DNA from: Yamadazyma tenuis
Taxonomy: Eukaryota; Ascomycota; Pichiomycetes; Serinales; Debaryomycetaceae
DNA length: 64,000 bases
NCBI RefSeq assembly: GCF_029203305.1
Contig: NC_089462.1
Coordinates: 186,001 to 250,000 of the forward strand
Direction of reading: 5' to 3'
Shown: in pieces, positions 19,139-27,963 of the stretch
How the letters are laid out: each line of letters begins with the position of its first letter
Numbering within the stretch: position 1 is the stretch's first letter
Made by a program: the position numbers and the translations under genes
Notes under the pieces: generated by a model
Database searches by the model: none
What the model saw: the letters and a program-made list of their open reading frames with translations, nothing else
What the model was told of the DNA's origin: nothing

Positions 19139-20194
19139 CTACATGATGGAGGACACGGCCGCATCGTCGCGGTAAGTCTCATCCTCTTCATCGATGTTCT
19201 CGGTGGAGTTCATTCCAAAGTAGCTAGTTGGATTATAAAACTCATTGTTGTTCAAGTACAACGGAGTCATTGGCTGTTCTTCACTGGGAGTCTGAACTGG
19301 GTTCAAGATGGGAGAGTCTCCACCCGAATGCTGAGGAATGTTAACGGGATCCAGGACCCCAGCCTGTGACAGAAATGCTTGGGAGAGCCCAGACTTGATA
19401 TCGTACGTTTGTTGAGACTGACTTTGTTGGGCCTGGAGGTGCAGAAGGTGCCGGTGAAGATGCTGCTGGTTTGGGACCTGCGGCAGAAGGTGGGACAACG
19501 CCGAAAGCTTTTTATAGGAGTTGTTCATGGACCTTGGTGGAGTCTGAGACGATAACCAGAATCGAGATGGAGAACCCGTCAACGAGGTGGGATCAAGATT
19601 AGGCAGGTCCGGGATGAGTTTGCCGTTAATGGGGATGCTCTGGGATGTCGAATGGTCGTCTTCGTTGGTGGTTGGGCTCGACATGCGTTGGTATGTTTCA
19701 AAGCGCTTTTGGTTCAAGTGGGTGATAGAATTGCGACTACGGAGTCCGGACTTTCTATCGAGAATGTTCTTGGAGGAAAGGGTGTAGTTAGGGTCGTCAA
19801 GACCCTGACTTCCAAGTGGTTGTTGTTGGGGCGACGTGGTGAAGCCGCCAGTGAGAAACTGTTGTTGGGGTAGATTGGGTGATAAATGTTGGTGTTGATC
19901 GTTCAATGACATGAGGGAAATCGTCGAGGACGAAGGTATGAGCCGGCCATCCAAGTCCTTACCAACGCTGGTTGCAAGTAAGGTGGGTTCTGGGTGGTCT
20001 TCTGGATGTTCTGGTGATAGTTGAGCAGGCGCCAAATAGTTTACTTCATAGTCGCCATGCAAGGAATTGAGTCTTTCGTTAGCGAGAGAACTCAGTAGTA
20101 ACGATCGCTTGGGGAGGATATTGATGTTACGTTTGTCACTCAAGTTCAACCCATCGAGTTTTTGGTTCAACTCGGCGTTGTAATTATACGACAT
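19139..20194 (-). CDS. Uncharacterised Gln/Ser-rich protein
   Basis: 351 aa from MSYNYNAELNQKLDGLNLSDK; an ATG 22 codons upstream would add an unlikely hydrophobic leader. It is low-complexity with poly-Gln/His stretches (LPQQQ, QQHLHRHLLHLQAQQSQSQQ), many SP/TP sites, a conserved-looking GSPSRFWLSSQTPP block (about residues 206-219) and an acidic end. No domain is recognised. The SP/TP density and disorder suggest a phosphorylated regulatory protein; this is inference. It has a long upstream region (1.0 kb) rich in GATAAG. Confidence 0.65.
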   Translation of the reverse strand: MSYNYNAELNQKLDGLNLSDKRNINILPKRSLLLSSLANERLNSLHGDYEVNYLAPAQLSPEHPEDHPEPTLLATSVGKDLDGRLIPSSSTISLMSLNDQHQHLSPNLPQQQFLTGGFTTSPQQQPLGSQGLDDPNYTLSSKNILDRKSGLRSRNSITHLNQKRFETYQRMSSPTTNEDDHSTSQSIPINGKLIPDLPNLDPTSLTGSPSRFWLSSQTPPRSMNNSYKKLSALSHLLPQVPNQQHLHRHLLHLQAQQSQSQQTYDIKSGLSQAFLSQAGVLDPVNIPQHSGGDSPILNPVQTPSEEQPMTPLYLNNNEFYNPTSYFGMNSTENIDEEDETYRDDAAVSSIM

Positions 20195-21230
20195 GAATGT
20201 GTACTTGGTGTTTTGAATGATAAAAATTTTTTTTCCGGGTATAGAAAAGGAGAAAAACAAAAGGTGCGACAGTGAAAAATTTGATGATTGCTCCTAATCG
20301 GTGACCAGAAACGTAGATACAATACATAGGGGTTGGGAAACTGCAACCGCCAGGTCGTATTCGGAAGTTGGTTCCTGTTCCACACATTATTCAAATCTAT
20401 GACCGAAGGCCCCTATTGTCACGTAAATGTTACTATGTTATCATCACTGTGGATTCTCTGATAAGCACGGCAGCGGTTGTTTTGTTTTTCGTGATAAGAG
20501 ATAAGCGCATCTCCATGGTAGGCCTGGCGAAAAAGGGTCTCGCCGTGCCACCAAAGGATTTGTCACGATTCTGGAAAAGGGAAAACTACTTGACCGGGAC
20601 TTGGTTGCTACAGGACGGTATGTGCTTATCTGATTGTGATGGATTTATGGTGAATTTGTGGATCGAATTGATAAGCTCGGCCAACTCCATGGCCAAGCGC
20701 GAATTTGTGGATTGGGTTTGGCAGGGTATTTGTGTGGTGGGGCCGCAAGAGATGCGCTCGGCTTATACGCGCCGGTGAAGACAGGGTAGCAGCCACGGTA
20801 CGGCTGTGGAGTCTGAGATAGTTATCTGCCAATCAGGTCACGAGCCTTCAATAGGGGAAGATGACACAATTTGGGAATGGACCCCACCGGTTGCGCAATG
20901 TGTCATTGTAGCTGCGCAATGTCCGAGACATACGGTGGGTGTTTGGGTCAGATAAGCGGTGCAGAGGTTATTGGCCTGATATTGATTAGAGACACTAGAT
21001 AAGAGAAGGTCATATCTTAACTAATAATAGCTATGTTATCCATATTTGTAATTTCACTATCGTTGTGACTGATATCAGTGTCGTAAGTCATGAAATTTCA
21101 GCTGCCACATCTATTGAGTATATTCTCTGTTGCTGATTACTGGTATCTATTTCACTCTATCTAATATGCTCAGATTGGTCTATGTCATATCAGTAATCCT
21201 ATGTCTCTAAATACTTTTGTGGGGCATATC
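20195..21230. promoter_or_regulatory. 1.0-kb intergenic region with GATAAG cluster
   Basis: No convincing gene: a 136-codon open frame at 20368-20778 (+) lacks recognisable features. On the + strand GATAAG occurs at 20460, 20493, 20500, 20670, 20951 and 20998. This is the core bound by GATA factors of nitrogen or iron control. The region is upstream of the Gln-rich protein gene and downstream of DLD1. A paired TGCGCAATGT occurs near 20893 and 20913. Confidence 0.5.
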
Positions 21231-22835
21231 CTAAAACTCCCCCTTATCATTTGGGTCGATCTTAAAAATCTTATCAGGATTCAAAATCCGGTTGGGGTCG
21301 ACTGCAAGTTTGATTCTTCTCATTAAATCCACCGCATCTTGACCCAATTCTTGAATCAAAAAAGTTCTCTTCCCATTACCAATACCATGTTCTCCTGATG
21401 CGGTTCCTTCATTGACGAGCCCGAGATCCATCATTTTGTTGATAAGCAGTTCACACTTGTCCTTCTCGTGGTCCTTGTAGAAAACATCGCAGTGGAAGTT
21501 GGCATCTCCTGCGTGCGCGAGAATAACACTCTGGAACCCGCTCTCTCTGATCATGGCGTAAATCTGGTCCAACACTGGCGGAAGCTTTGAAAGCGGTACC
21601 GCGATGTCGGTGACCCACAACCGAATATCGGGGTCGATCTCGTTGCGACCATAGTTGAGAATGGCGTAAAATGCGTTTTTGCGGGCCGAGAAAAGCTCTT
21701 TTCCTTCTTCCTCACTTTTTGCAGCAATAAAATCCTTACAGTTATTCTTCACACTAATTTCCTTTAAAACCTTAACCTGCTCGTCCACCATTGCCTTGCT
21801 CATTCCACCCACTTTGAAGAAAAGTGTGGGTACCTCAGCCCACTCTTGGGTGAAGTAACCCAGATAGTTGATGCAGTGCATCATGTCTCTGTCCAATAAC
21901 TCAATGGCATTAGGGTGGACTCCAGCACGGTACAATTGGCTCACTGTCTTGGTGCTGTCCAAGAGTGTGGGGAACTGGCCCACAATCACTGTTTCGTACC
22001 TGGGAATTGGGTGCAATTTAAGGGTGGCCTCGGTGACGATTCCCAACGTTCCCTCACTTCCGACAAAAAGCTGTGTTAAACTGTACCCTGAGCTCAGTTT
22101 ACGGGGCCGTTGCTTGGTACGGACTATTTTCCCGTCTGGCAACACCACCGTAAGGGAGATGACGTTGGAGATCATGGCCCCATACTTGGATGCGTTGATA
22201 CCCGAAGCATTGGTGTTAATCATGCCAGAAATCAACCCATCAGGTCCACAGTCAGACCCGATCATCAACTGGTGCGGAGCAAGCTGTTCGTTCAAGCGAA
22301 CCCAATTGACGCCCGCCTGGACCTGTACGTCGAGGTCTTCGGAGTTGATGGCGAGGACCTGGTCCATTTTGGAGGTATCCATGACGATACCTTCCCGAGT
22401 AGAGTAGAAATGGCCTTCGAGAGATGTGCCGCCACTGAACGGCACCACCGGCACACGGTACCGGTTCAAGATGGCCATGGCCTCGCTGACGTCGTTTGTG
22501 GATCTAGGGTATATCACATACTTGGGCTTCTCATGAGGTTTGGGCTCGTGCGGATTGAACTCATTACGAGTGTGGTACTCAAGCACCACGGGGGTGTTAA
22601 CGACATTGGTGTCACCTAGAACATCGCGTAGTTCACGGATAGCGTGCTGGAGTTGCGATGGGGTGGCGTACTGGGGAGTAGAAATGGAATGGAGTTTGGT
22701 GGTGCTCTCGTTGGGGAACCAATCGGACGGGAGGTTGGATTGAAGATGGGCACGGGTGAGGGTGTACGTGGCGAACGACGATGCTGCCACGGCGCCAACC
22801 ACAGCGGCGGTGCGCGAGAATAAGTACCTGCTCAT
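21231..22835 (-). CDS. DLD1: D-lactate dehydrogenase (cytochrome), mitochondrial
   Basis: 534 aa from MSRYLFSRTAAVVGAVAASS, a presequence plus short hydrophobic segment; a 38-codon in-frame extension is rejected because it has no targeting character. It is an FAD enzyme (PCMH-type domain, VPFSGGTSLEGH, GLISGMINTNASGINASKYG, GSEGTLGIVTEA) with the D-lactate/glycolate oxidase C-terminal domain (HAGDANFHCD, NEGTASGEHGIGNGKR). It oxidises D-lactate to pyruvate and passes electrons to cytochrome c. It could consume the D-lactate released by the MurQ-like enzyme encoded about 11 kb away. A D-2-hydroxyglutarate dehydrogenase is less likely from the N-terminal block. Confidence 0.9.
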   Translation of the reverse strand: MSRYLFSRTAAVVGAVAASSFATYTLTRAHLQSNLPSDWFPNESTTKLHSISTPQYATPSQLQHAIRELRDVLGDTNVVNTPVVLEYHTRNEFNPHEPKPHEKPKYVIYPRSTNDVSEAMAILNRYRVPVVPFSGGTSLEGHFYSTREGIVMDTSKMDQVLAINSEDLDVQVQAGVNWVRLNEQLAPHQLMIGSDCGPDGLISGMINTNASGINASKYGAMISNVISLTVVLPDGKIVRTKQRPRKLSSGYSLTQLFVGSEGTLGIVTEATLKLHPIPRYETVIVGQFPTLLDSTKTVSQLYRAGVHPNAIELLDRDMMHCINYLGYFTQEWAEVPTLFFKVGGMSKAMVDEQVKVLKEISVKNNCKDFIAAKSEEEGKELFSARKNAFYAILNYGRNEIDPDIRLWVTDIAVPLSKLPPVLDQIYAMIRESGFQSVILAHAGDANFHCDVFYKDHEKDKCELLINKMMDLGLVNEGTASGEHGIGNGKRTFLIQELGQDAVDLMRRIKLAVDPNRILNPDKIFKIDPNDKGEF

Positions 22836-22962
22836 AAGAATATGATTGGAATTATACACTATTATACAAAGATCTCGCGAGGTGAGTTCGCGATGCAGCT
22901 GCGACATTTGGCCCTTCGGCTCTCTAAAATCATCACCACGTAAATACATTTCAAACCCACGG

Positions 22963-23664
22963 CTAGATGCTTAGCTCCTCGTGGTATGGCGCTGCAAACA
23001 CGGCTGCGTAGTCAATGTCATCGAGCCCCAACGGGTCCACAATATCAGCCTCGTCGTACTGGAAGAGCATTGCGTTGTGCACCAACTTGATATGGTAGTC
23101 AGAAGTGGCATTAAATTGGCCGATTTGCACCTCTTCAAAGACCTTCAGCTTCGCCGGGTCACCGAACGGCGGCGCCACGTCATAGTTGATCTGGTGCACA
23201 AACTCGAGAATGCTCGAGAGATTCGACATTCGTGACATTCGCTTGTCGTCTTTGGGAAGTTCACTTTTGGAGAGTTCAGGTTTGTCTTTCGAAGGCTCTT
23301 CATCTTCGAGGGTGATACTCGAAAGATTGAGCGACATCATATCGTTGTTTGTGAATGGAGATGTGTTGATGCTTTTAATCGTCTCATCGTCGCTGTCACT
23401 GTCTTCTACCTGTTTGAAGTTGACGGAAAACCGCTTATGAAGGCGCTGTCTGGTCTCGTTCTCCTTGTCGAATAGTGACGAGTAGCGTTGCTTAGCGGGC
23501 CGCAGACGGGAGGTGTTGATCGCGGTGTTTGTGATGTTTTGTAAAGGAGCAGACGATTTGGTGTGGGACAACGACGGTTCACGAGATCGGGTAAAGAGGT
23601 GGAGGTTGGTAAGAGACAACGACTGGCTCAAGGGCCGCCTTGTTTTGGAGTCTCGGGAAAACAT
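22963..23664 (-). CDS. Uncharacterised Ser-rich protein with conserved-looking C-terminus
   Basis: 233 aa, not recognised. The N-terminal two thirds is basic, Ser-rich and probably disordered (RRPLSQSLSLTNLHLF, a DSDSDDE acidic patch). The last 80 residues look folded: LEFVHQINYDVAPPFGDP, then FEEVQIGQF and DPLGLDDIDYAAVFAAPYHE. The start is the only in-frame ATG before the low-complexity region. It could be a clade-specific cell-cycle or cortical protein, but nothing in the sequence proves it. Confidence 0.6.
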   Translation of the reverse strand: MFSRDSKTRRPLSQSLSLTNLHLFTRSREPSLSHTKSSAPLQNITNTAINTSRLRPAKQRYSSLFDKENETRQRLHKRFSVNFKQVEDSDSDDETIKSINTSPFTNNDMMSLNLSSITLEDEEPSKDKPELSKSELPKDDKRMSRMSNLSSILEFVHQINYDVAPPFGDPAKLKVFEEVQIGQFNATSDYHIKLVHNAMLFQYDEADIVDPLGLDDIDYAAVFAAPYHEELSI

Positions 23665-24069
23665 AAAGTAGTTGGTAGATGTGTTGGGAGTTGTGGTATA
23701 AAAAGGGTTTGGTTAATGAGCTGGCAATCAAACAATGTTTTGGTCGCACAAGGGCCTGGAGCAAACAAAGACGCCTGCGAAAATATTTCCATCGCTGCCC
23801 CAAACGGCAATCAGATTGACTAATCTTGTTTACCTTGGCCCCTTTACGTGGCATTGGTTTGGAGGCTTGTTGTGCCCCTGCGACGCGGTCAGGTGCAGGA
23901 GCTGCCACCGCGCCATCCTATGGCTCGGGCAATCTGGATCTGAGTGCGCGCTCGGCCGAGATAGTACCAGCGGTGAGCGCAGCGATGGAAGCTTAAAATA
24001 AAGTTTCATGAAATAGGGTGTTTATAGTTAATAAACTATTTACAGCTATTTACAGGCTCTCTACACACG
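23665..24069. other. 405-bp intergenic region
   Basis: Lies upstream of the Ser-rich protein gene and downstream of GEP3. It is GC-richer than most spacers. Open frames here are overlapping and unlike proteins. I see no RNA gene. Confidence 0.4.
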
Positions 24070-25635
24070 CTACTCTAACCAATAAGCATCGTAGTTCTCT
24101 CGGGTAATCTCGGTGTCTTCTGCATACTGCATCCCACTAAGAGCTTCAATCGACTGTTGCTGCGACTGCAAAAACGGGTATAATCGACTGTACAACTTTT
24201 CATTACGGTAGTGTTGTACAACTTTCGTTGACTTCCACAAGTTGGGCAAGCTGAGCACATTTCCGTTTTTGTTCCGGCCACTAAGCACTTTTTGCACGTA
24301 AGTTACAAGTGGTTTTCTGACTATTATCTGAAGATCTAAATTCTCCGGCACCAACACCTCAATGAGCTTATTGTCCGACTTCGACCCCGTTGGTGTCAAC
24401 TCTAGGTACCCCAAGTTCTTGACCACAAGATCGATTTTTCCTACAAACGGCGGAATGAGAAGTTTTCTGAGTTTTGTGGTGGGAGGGATAAGAAACTTGT
24501 TTGTGAGCGAAGGGTCGAGTTTCTGCTCCAAAGCCCCGATTCTATCGGTGTCACGGAGAACCACCGGCAGCACGTTGATAAGGTTTTTGTACTGCAAGAT
24601 CATTCCATTGTCGGGAAGTTTGACATAGAAAAAGCCTCCCACCGCTAGCACCTGACCCCCTTTTATGGTGTCGTACTGGGACAGATATAACCCTTTACGA
24701 TAGAGCGGTGGTGCTTTGAACACATTTTTTAGTCGAGCAAAATTAGGGAAATTCATGTGGTTCAATCCAGGAAGGTCTATAAGCTCGTAGTTTGAGATTG
24801 AGAATTGCAACTCACCTCGGGTAAATCCGGGCAAATTACTGATTCCAGGACCATTGCGGGCAGCCCACACGTCATACTTCATCCGGGTATCGCCCCGGTC
24901 TCTCAAAAGAAGCTTAGAAATGAGAGACGACTTTCCACTGTTGATGTCTCCCACAATAAAGTACTTTTGTGGATTTGACTGCAAAACGCTGTTAAGGGTC
25001 TGCAAGCCCCAATCGCGACGAGAACTGACTAGGAACACGTTGGTGGGCGGAATTTCGAATTTGGCGGTCATGTATTCCTTGTAGAATGGGAACTTGGCCA
25101 TGGTCTCTTTTTGGGGGAAAATCAAGTCACATTTGGTGATCACCACAATTGGTTTATACTGGTTGACCAACTGCTTGTTGATTCCAAGGGGGAAGTCGAT
25201 GGCGCTGATGGCATAAACCATTTGACCATTTATATGCTCAACCTTGTCGATTATCGACGTTGTAGAAAGATTCTGCGTTTCTTCAACGCTGTTGAACTGA
25301 TGCTTGTGCTTGATTTGGCGGCACCGAAGACAATCCTTATACAGAGAGTCGGAGGTGTGTTTGTGTCTTGGATGCTGACTTTCTGCCGCCGTCGGATGGA
25401 GATTAAGGAGAGCCATATCCTCGGGATCGAGGTGTTTTGTGTATTTGTTGTAGATGGTGTCTTCTTGTCTCTGGAACGGTTTGTGAGACACTAAGGGTAT
25501 ATACCCCGGGGCAGCGGCACTTGTCAGCTGCAACTGAATCCCACACGAGCTACACTTGGACACGAGGTTTGAAAGCACCGAAGCACTTCGGCGGAACACA
25601 TGCGGTGTTCGGATATATAGCAAACGGGTTAACAT
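24070..25635 (-). CDS. GEP3: Mitochondrial circularly permuted GTPase Gep3/Mtg3
   Basis: 521 aa. N-terminal mitochondrial leader (MLTRLLYIRTPHVFRRSASV), then a zinc-binding module with C28-x2-C31 and C102-x2-C105. The GTPase motifs are permuted: G4 (VITKCD, 165-170) precedes G1 (GDINSGKSS, 229-237) and G3 (DLPG, 287-290). This order and the CSSCG start define the Gep3/YqeH-like family, needed for assembly of the mitochondrial small ribosomal subunit and linked genetically to prohibitins. Upstream lies a four-copy 14-bp repeat. Confidence 0.9.
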   Translation of the reverse strand: MLTRLLYIRTPHVFRRSASVLSNLVSKCSSCGIQLQLTSAAAPGYIPLVSHKPFQRQEDTIYNKYTKHLDPEDMALLNLHPTAAESQHPRHKHTSDSLYKDCLRCRQIKHKHQFNSVEETQNLSTTSIIDKVEHINGQMVYAISAIDFPLGINKQLVNQYKPIVVITKCDLIFPQKETMAKFPFYKEYMTAKFEIPPTNVFLVSSRRDWGLQTLNSVLQSNPQKYFIVGDINSGKSSLISKLLLRDRGDTRMKYDVWAARNGPGISNLPGFTRGELQFSISNYELIDLPGLNHMNFPNFARLKNVFKAPPLYRKGLYLSQYDTIKGGQVLAVGGFFYVKLPDNGMILQYKNLINVLPVVLRDTDRIGALEQKLDPSLTNKFLIPPTTKLRKLLIPPFVGKIDLVVKNLGYLELTPTGSKSDNKLIEVLVPENLDLQIIVRKPLVTYVQKVLSGRNKNGNVLSLPNLWKSTKVVQHYRNEKLYSRLYPFLQSQQQSIEALSGMQYAEDTEITRENYDAYWLE

Positions 25636-25654
25636 GGAGTTGCGATGAGCAAAG

Positions 25655-25706
25655 AGTCGCAGTTGAGAAGTCGCAGTTGAGAAGTCGCAGCAGTGAAGTC
25701 GCGGAG
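25655..25706. repeat. 14-bp tandem repeat, four AGTCGC-bearing units
   Basis: AGTCGC starts at 25655, 25669, 25683 and 25697, exactly 14 bp apart, within units like AGTCGCAGTTGAGA. It lies 20-70 bp upstream of the GEP3 start codon. AGAAGTCGCA also occurs just upstream of the RING gene (about 19009) and SEC65 (about 54476), in the same orientation relative to each gene. Confidence 0.85.
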
Positions 25707-27599
25707 CGAATGTCGTAATTTGGGAAGACCTGATCGTCTGGTTAGGGCCAGTTTAGGGCCAGTCTCGGGCCGCCACCGCGCGGCCGAGGGACGCCGGGCC
25801 CCGTTGATGTAGAATCCACAAATGCATTTCCCCTATTGTTTGAAGCACCTGTACATACTCGCCAGCGTCTCCGTGTGAGTGGCGAACGTCAAATGCACCT
25901 TTCCTGTCCTAATCCGGAAAAGTCCGCGTAACCGCCAGATGTAATTAGTTGAAAAATCTGAGATGGGGCAGCAACACTCTGATACATGTTTTGCCCGAAC
26001 TTAGTTTTAAACAATAGCACGGGGCACGCAAGGTAATGTGTTCATGGGTATCCCGCAGAATAAGGTTTTAATTTGGTTAACAGTCTTGTACAACGCGCAA
26101 CATTCTATTTATGTCAGCCGAATTATACCAGGGAACAAAACAAACGCCGCCGCTTTGTGGGTGGGATCGCATGGAATCTTCTCAACGCTTGCAACCGGTA
26201 CAGATTCAATTAGGACAATTTTAAATCCACTAAAAAATAACACCGCATACAGAAGGTGCGTTCCGTTGCAGTTAAGCCCCTTTACCTCCTTATTGTTGGA
26301 GTCACCAATACCATGGAACTATTGCCCTGAAAATTTTTTTGGGTCAGTCCTATCATATTAGTACGGGGGGTGTAACCAGTATTGACGAAAAGTGTACTGC
26401 TAGTATTTGTCGGGATTAAAGAAAAAAGGTGGCTATTATTGGATGGTCGGTATGGCCGCGCTGCGATTCCCATTGGCGGTAGCGAATGGAATTAAATTTC
26501 ATTCTCGGTTACATCGACATCAAGAAATTAATAACATGAATTGAGACGGGCACTCGGACACCTAGTTTCAAATGCACATGCCTCTCCGGATTGTTCTTAG
26601 ATTAGGATGGATTCAGACAGTCCACTTCATCTTGCAGGATTACGAGATCAACATACGTACATGTCTTACGCACACCCAATGGCACCTTGCATTTCTGGAA
26701 TCTCTATTGTAAGTTACGCGTGCTATGTGAGTTGCGCCTAACCCAACTATAGAACATGTTTTATCGCTAAATTTCCAAAGAGTACATTCAAATTTACCGA
26801 AGGAAACATTCAAAATATCCGTTGAAAGTTTACAACCTGAAATCAAGATTCTACATTGAGCTAGCCATGCATCATAACTATGTCACCTATAATTTTATTC
26901 ACATTTTCACAGAATTTTTGAAAGAGTAGTCAGGTCTATCAACAATAGAGAGGTGGCGGTTCAAACACTGGGCATTCTTAAAGCTGCACCTCCCGGCAGA
27001 GGAAGAACTAGCGAACTAATATCTGCAACTTGCGGTTAATGGGGTTACGCGTATTATCAAAATAATCATGTGGCAACGTGAACTAGCACAAGAATGGTGT
27101 TGTCAAGCGGCAAAAACTTCACTACCGCAACCCAAATACACCTTGGTGGAAAATGCCGAAGGAACGGATGTCTACAAGACGAATTCACCAATTAGGTGCT
27201 GTATGGCGGTTGAATCCCCAATACCAGACCTGTATTTATGTACTCCTCTTATGCGGGCGACTATTGTATATACAGTACACATGGGTTTATGCGAGGGACG
27301 AACGATTTATTTTTAAATGGCTGACTTTACGTACATAAAGGGGGGTTGGATGGCGACTGAGCTAGACGCCCAACCGCAAGACATTGTTGCTGCCAAAAAA
27401 ACTCTAAGAGTTCGATGGGCCAATGCTCTTTGTCATATAACTGAAAGATAGTGAAATACCGTATGGGTCGGAGATTCTTTTAGTTTCTAATGACGAGTAG
27501 GCTTTGGGTAGAACAAGAACTATATTTCCTGGGTTTGTGTCTTCGGTGGGTTCCAAGTGTTATTTCTATTTATGCACCAGGTTAGTTCATGATAACTTT

Positions 27600-27790
27600 T
27601 CTTTTAAAATAAATAATTTTGCTGTTTTAGGTTGGTCGGAAACTGGCTCTATTGGAAAAACATTTTCAAATATTTTCTTTTAATTGTTTTTAAAATTTAA
27701 TTTTTTTTCTTTTTGACTTAATTTTCCACAATTACAAAATAAAAAAAAACTTGATATTCCATACCCATTAAACTTTTCTAAAAAACAGAA
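27600..27790. other. AT-rich segment, possible replication origin or nucleosome-free leader
   Basis: Runs of A and T (for example AATTTTTTTTCTTTTTGAC and AAATAAAAAAAAACTTG) make this the most AT-rich stretch noticed. It could be an ARS-like element or simply the poly(dA:dT) promoter tract of the downstream gene. Sequence alone does not decide. Confidence 0.3.
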
Positions 27791-27963
27791 CAAATAATTC
27801 ACCCAATATATTCCCGTGTTTTGTTCATCTGCAAAATTTATCAAATTGGATTCTTCCTCTAGTGCCACCCAACCTTGTTCTTGACAACTCCACTCCTTTC
27901 CTTACAAATCATCATTCGTCAGACTCCGCAAGTCAAAATTCACCCTGTCTTTGATAGATTGAT

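Larger units (their letters stand above)
25636..27963. promoter_or_regulatory. 2.3-kb gene-free region upstream of the SSN6-like gene
   Basis: The longest spacer in the window. Open frames of 82-107 codons (26038-26361, 27068-27316) show no recognisable protein. No tRNA boxes with a foldable cloverleaf were found, nor LTR-like ends. Features: the GCGACT repeat at its left end, AAAGGGGGG near 27338 (stress-element-like), and a strongly AT-rich segment 27600-27790. Such length is typical of promoters of heavily regulated genes, with a long 5' leader. Confidence 0.45.

Noticed and set aside
20368..20778. 136-codon + ORF
   Set aside because: No recognisable domain, unusual composition, and it overlaps the GATA-rich promoter region; most likely chance.
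26950..27225. GGTTCAAAC and GGTTGAATCCC, resembling tRNA B boxes
   Set aside because: No matching A box, acceptor stem or T stem could be paired around them.
26038..27316. Small ORFs in the 2.3-kb spacer
   Set aside because: Low-complexity-free but protein-unlike; no family or start context that supports coding.
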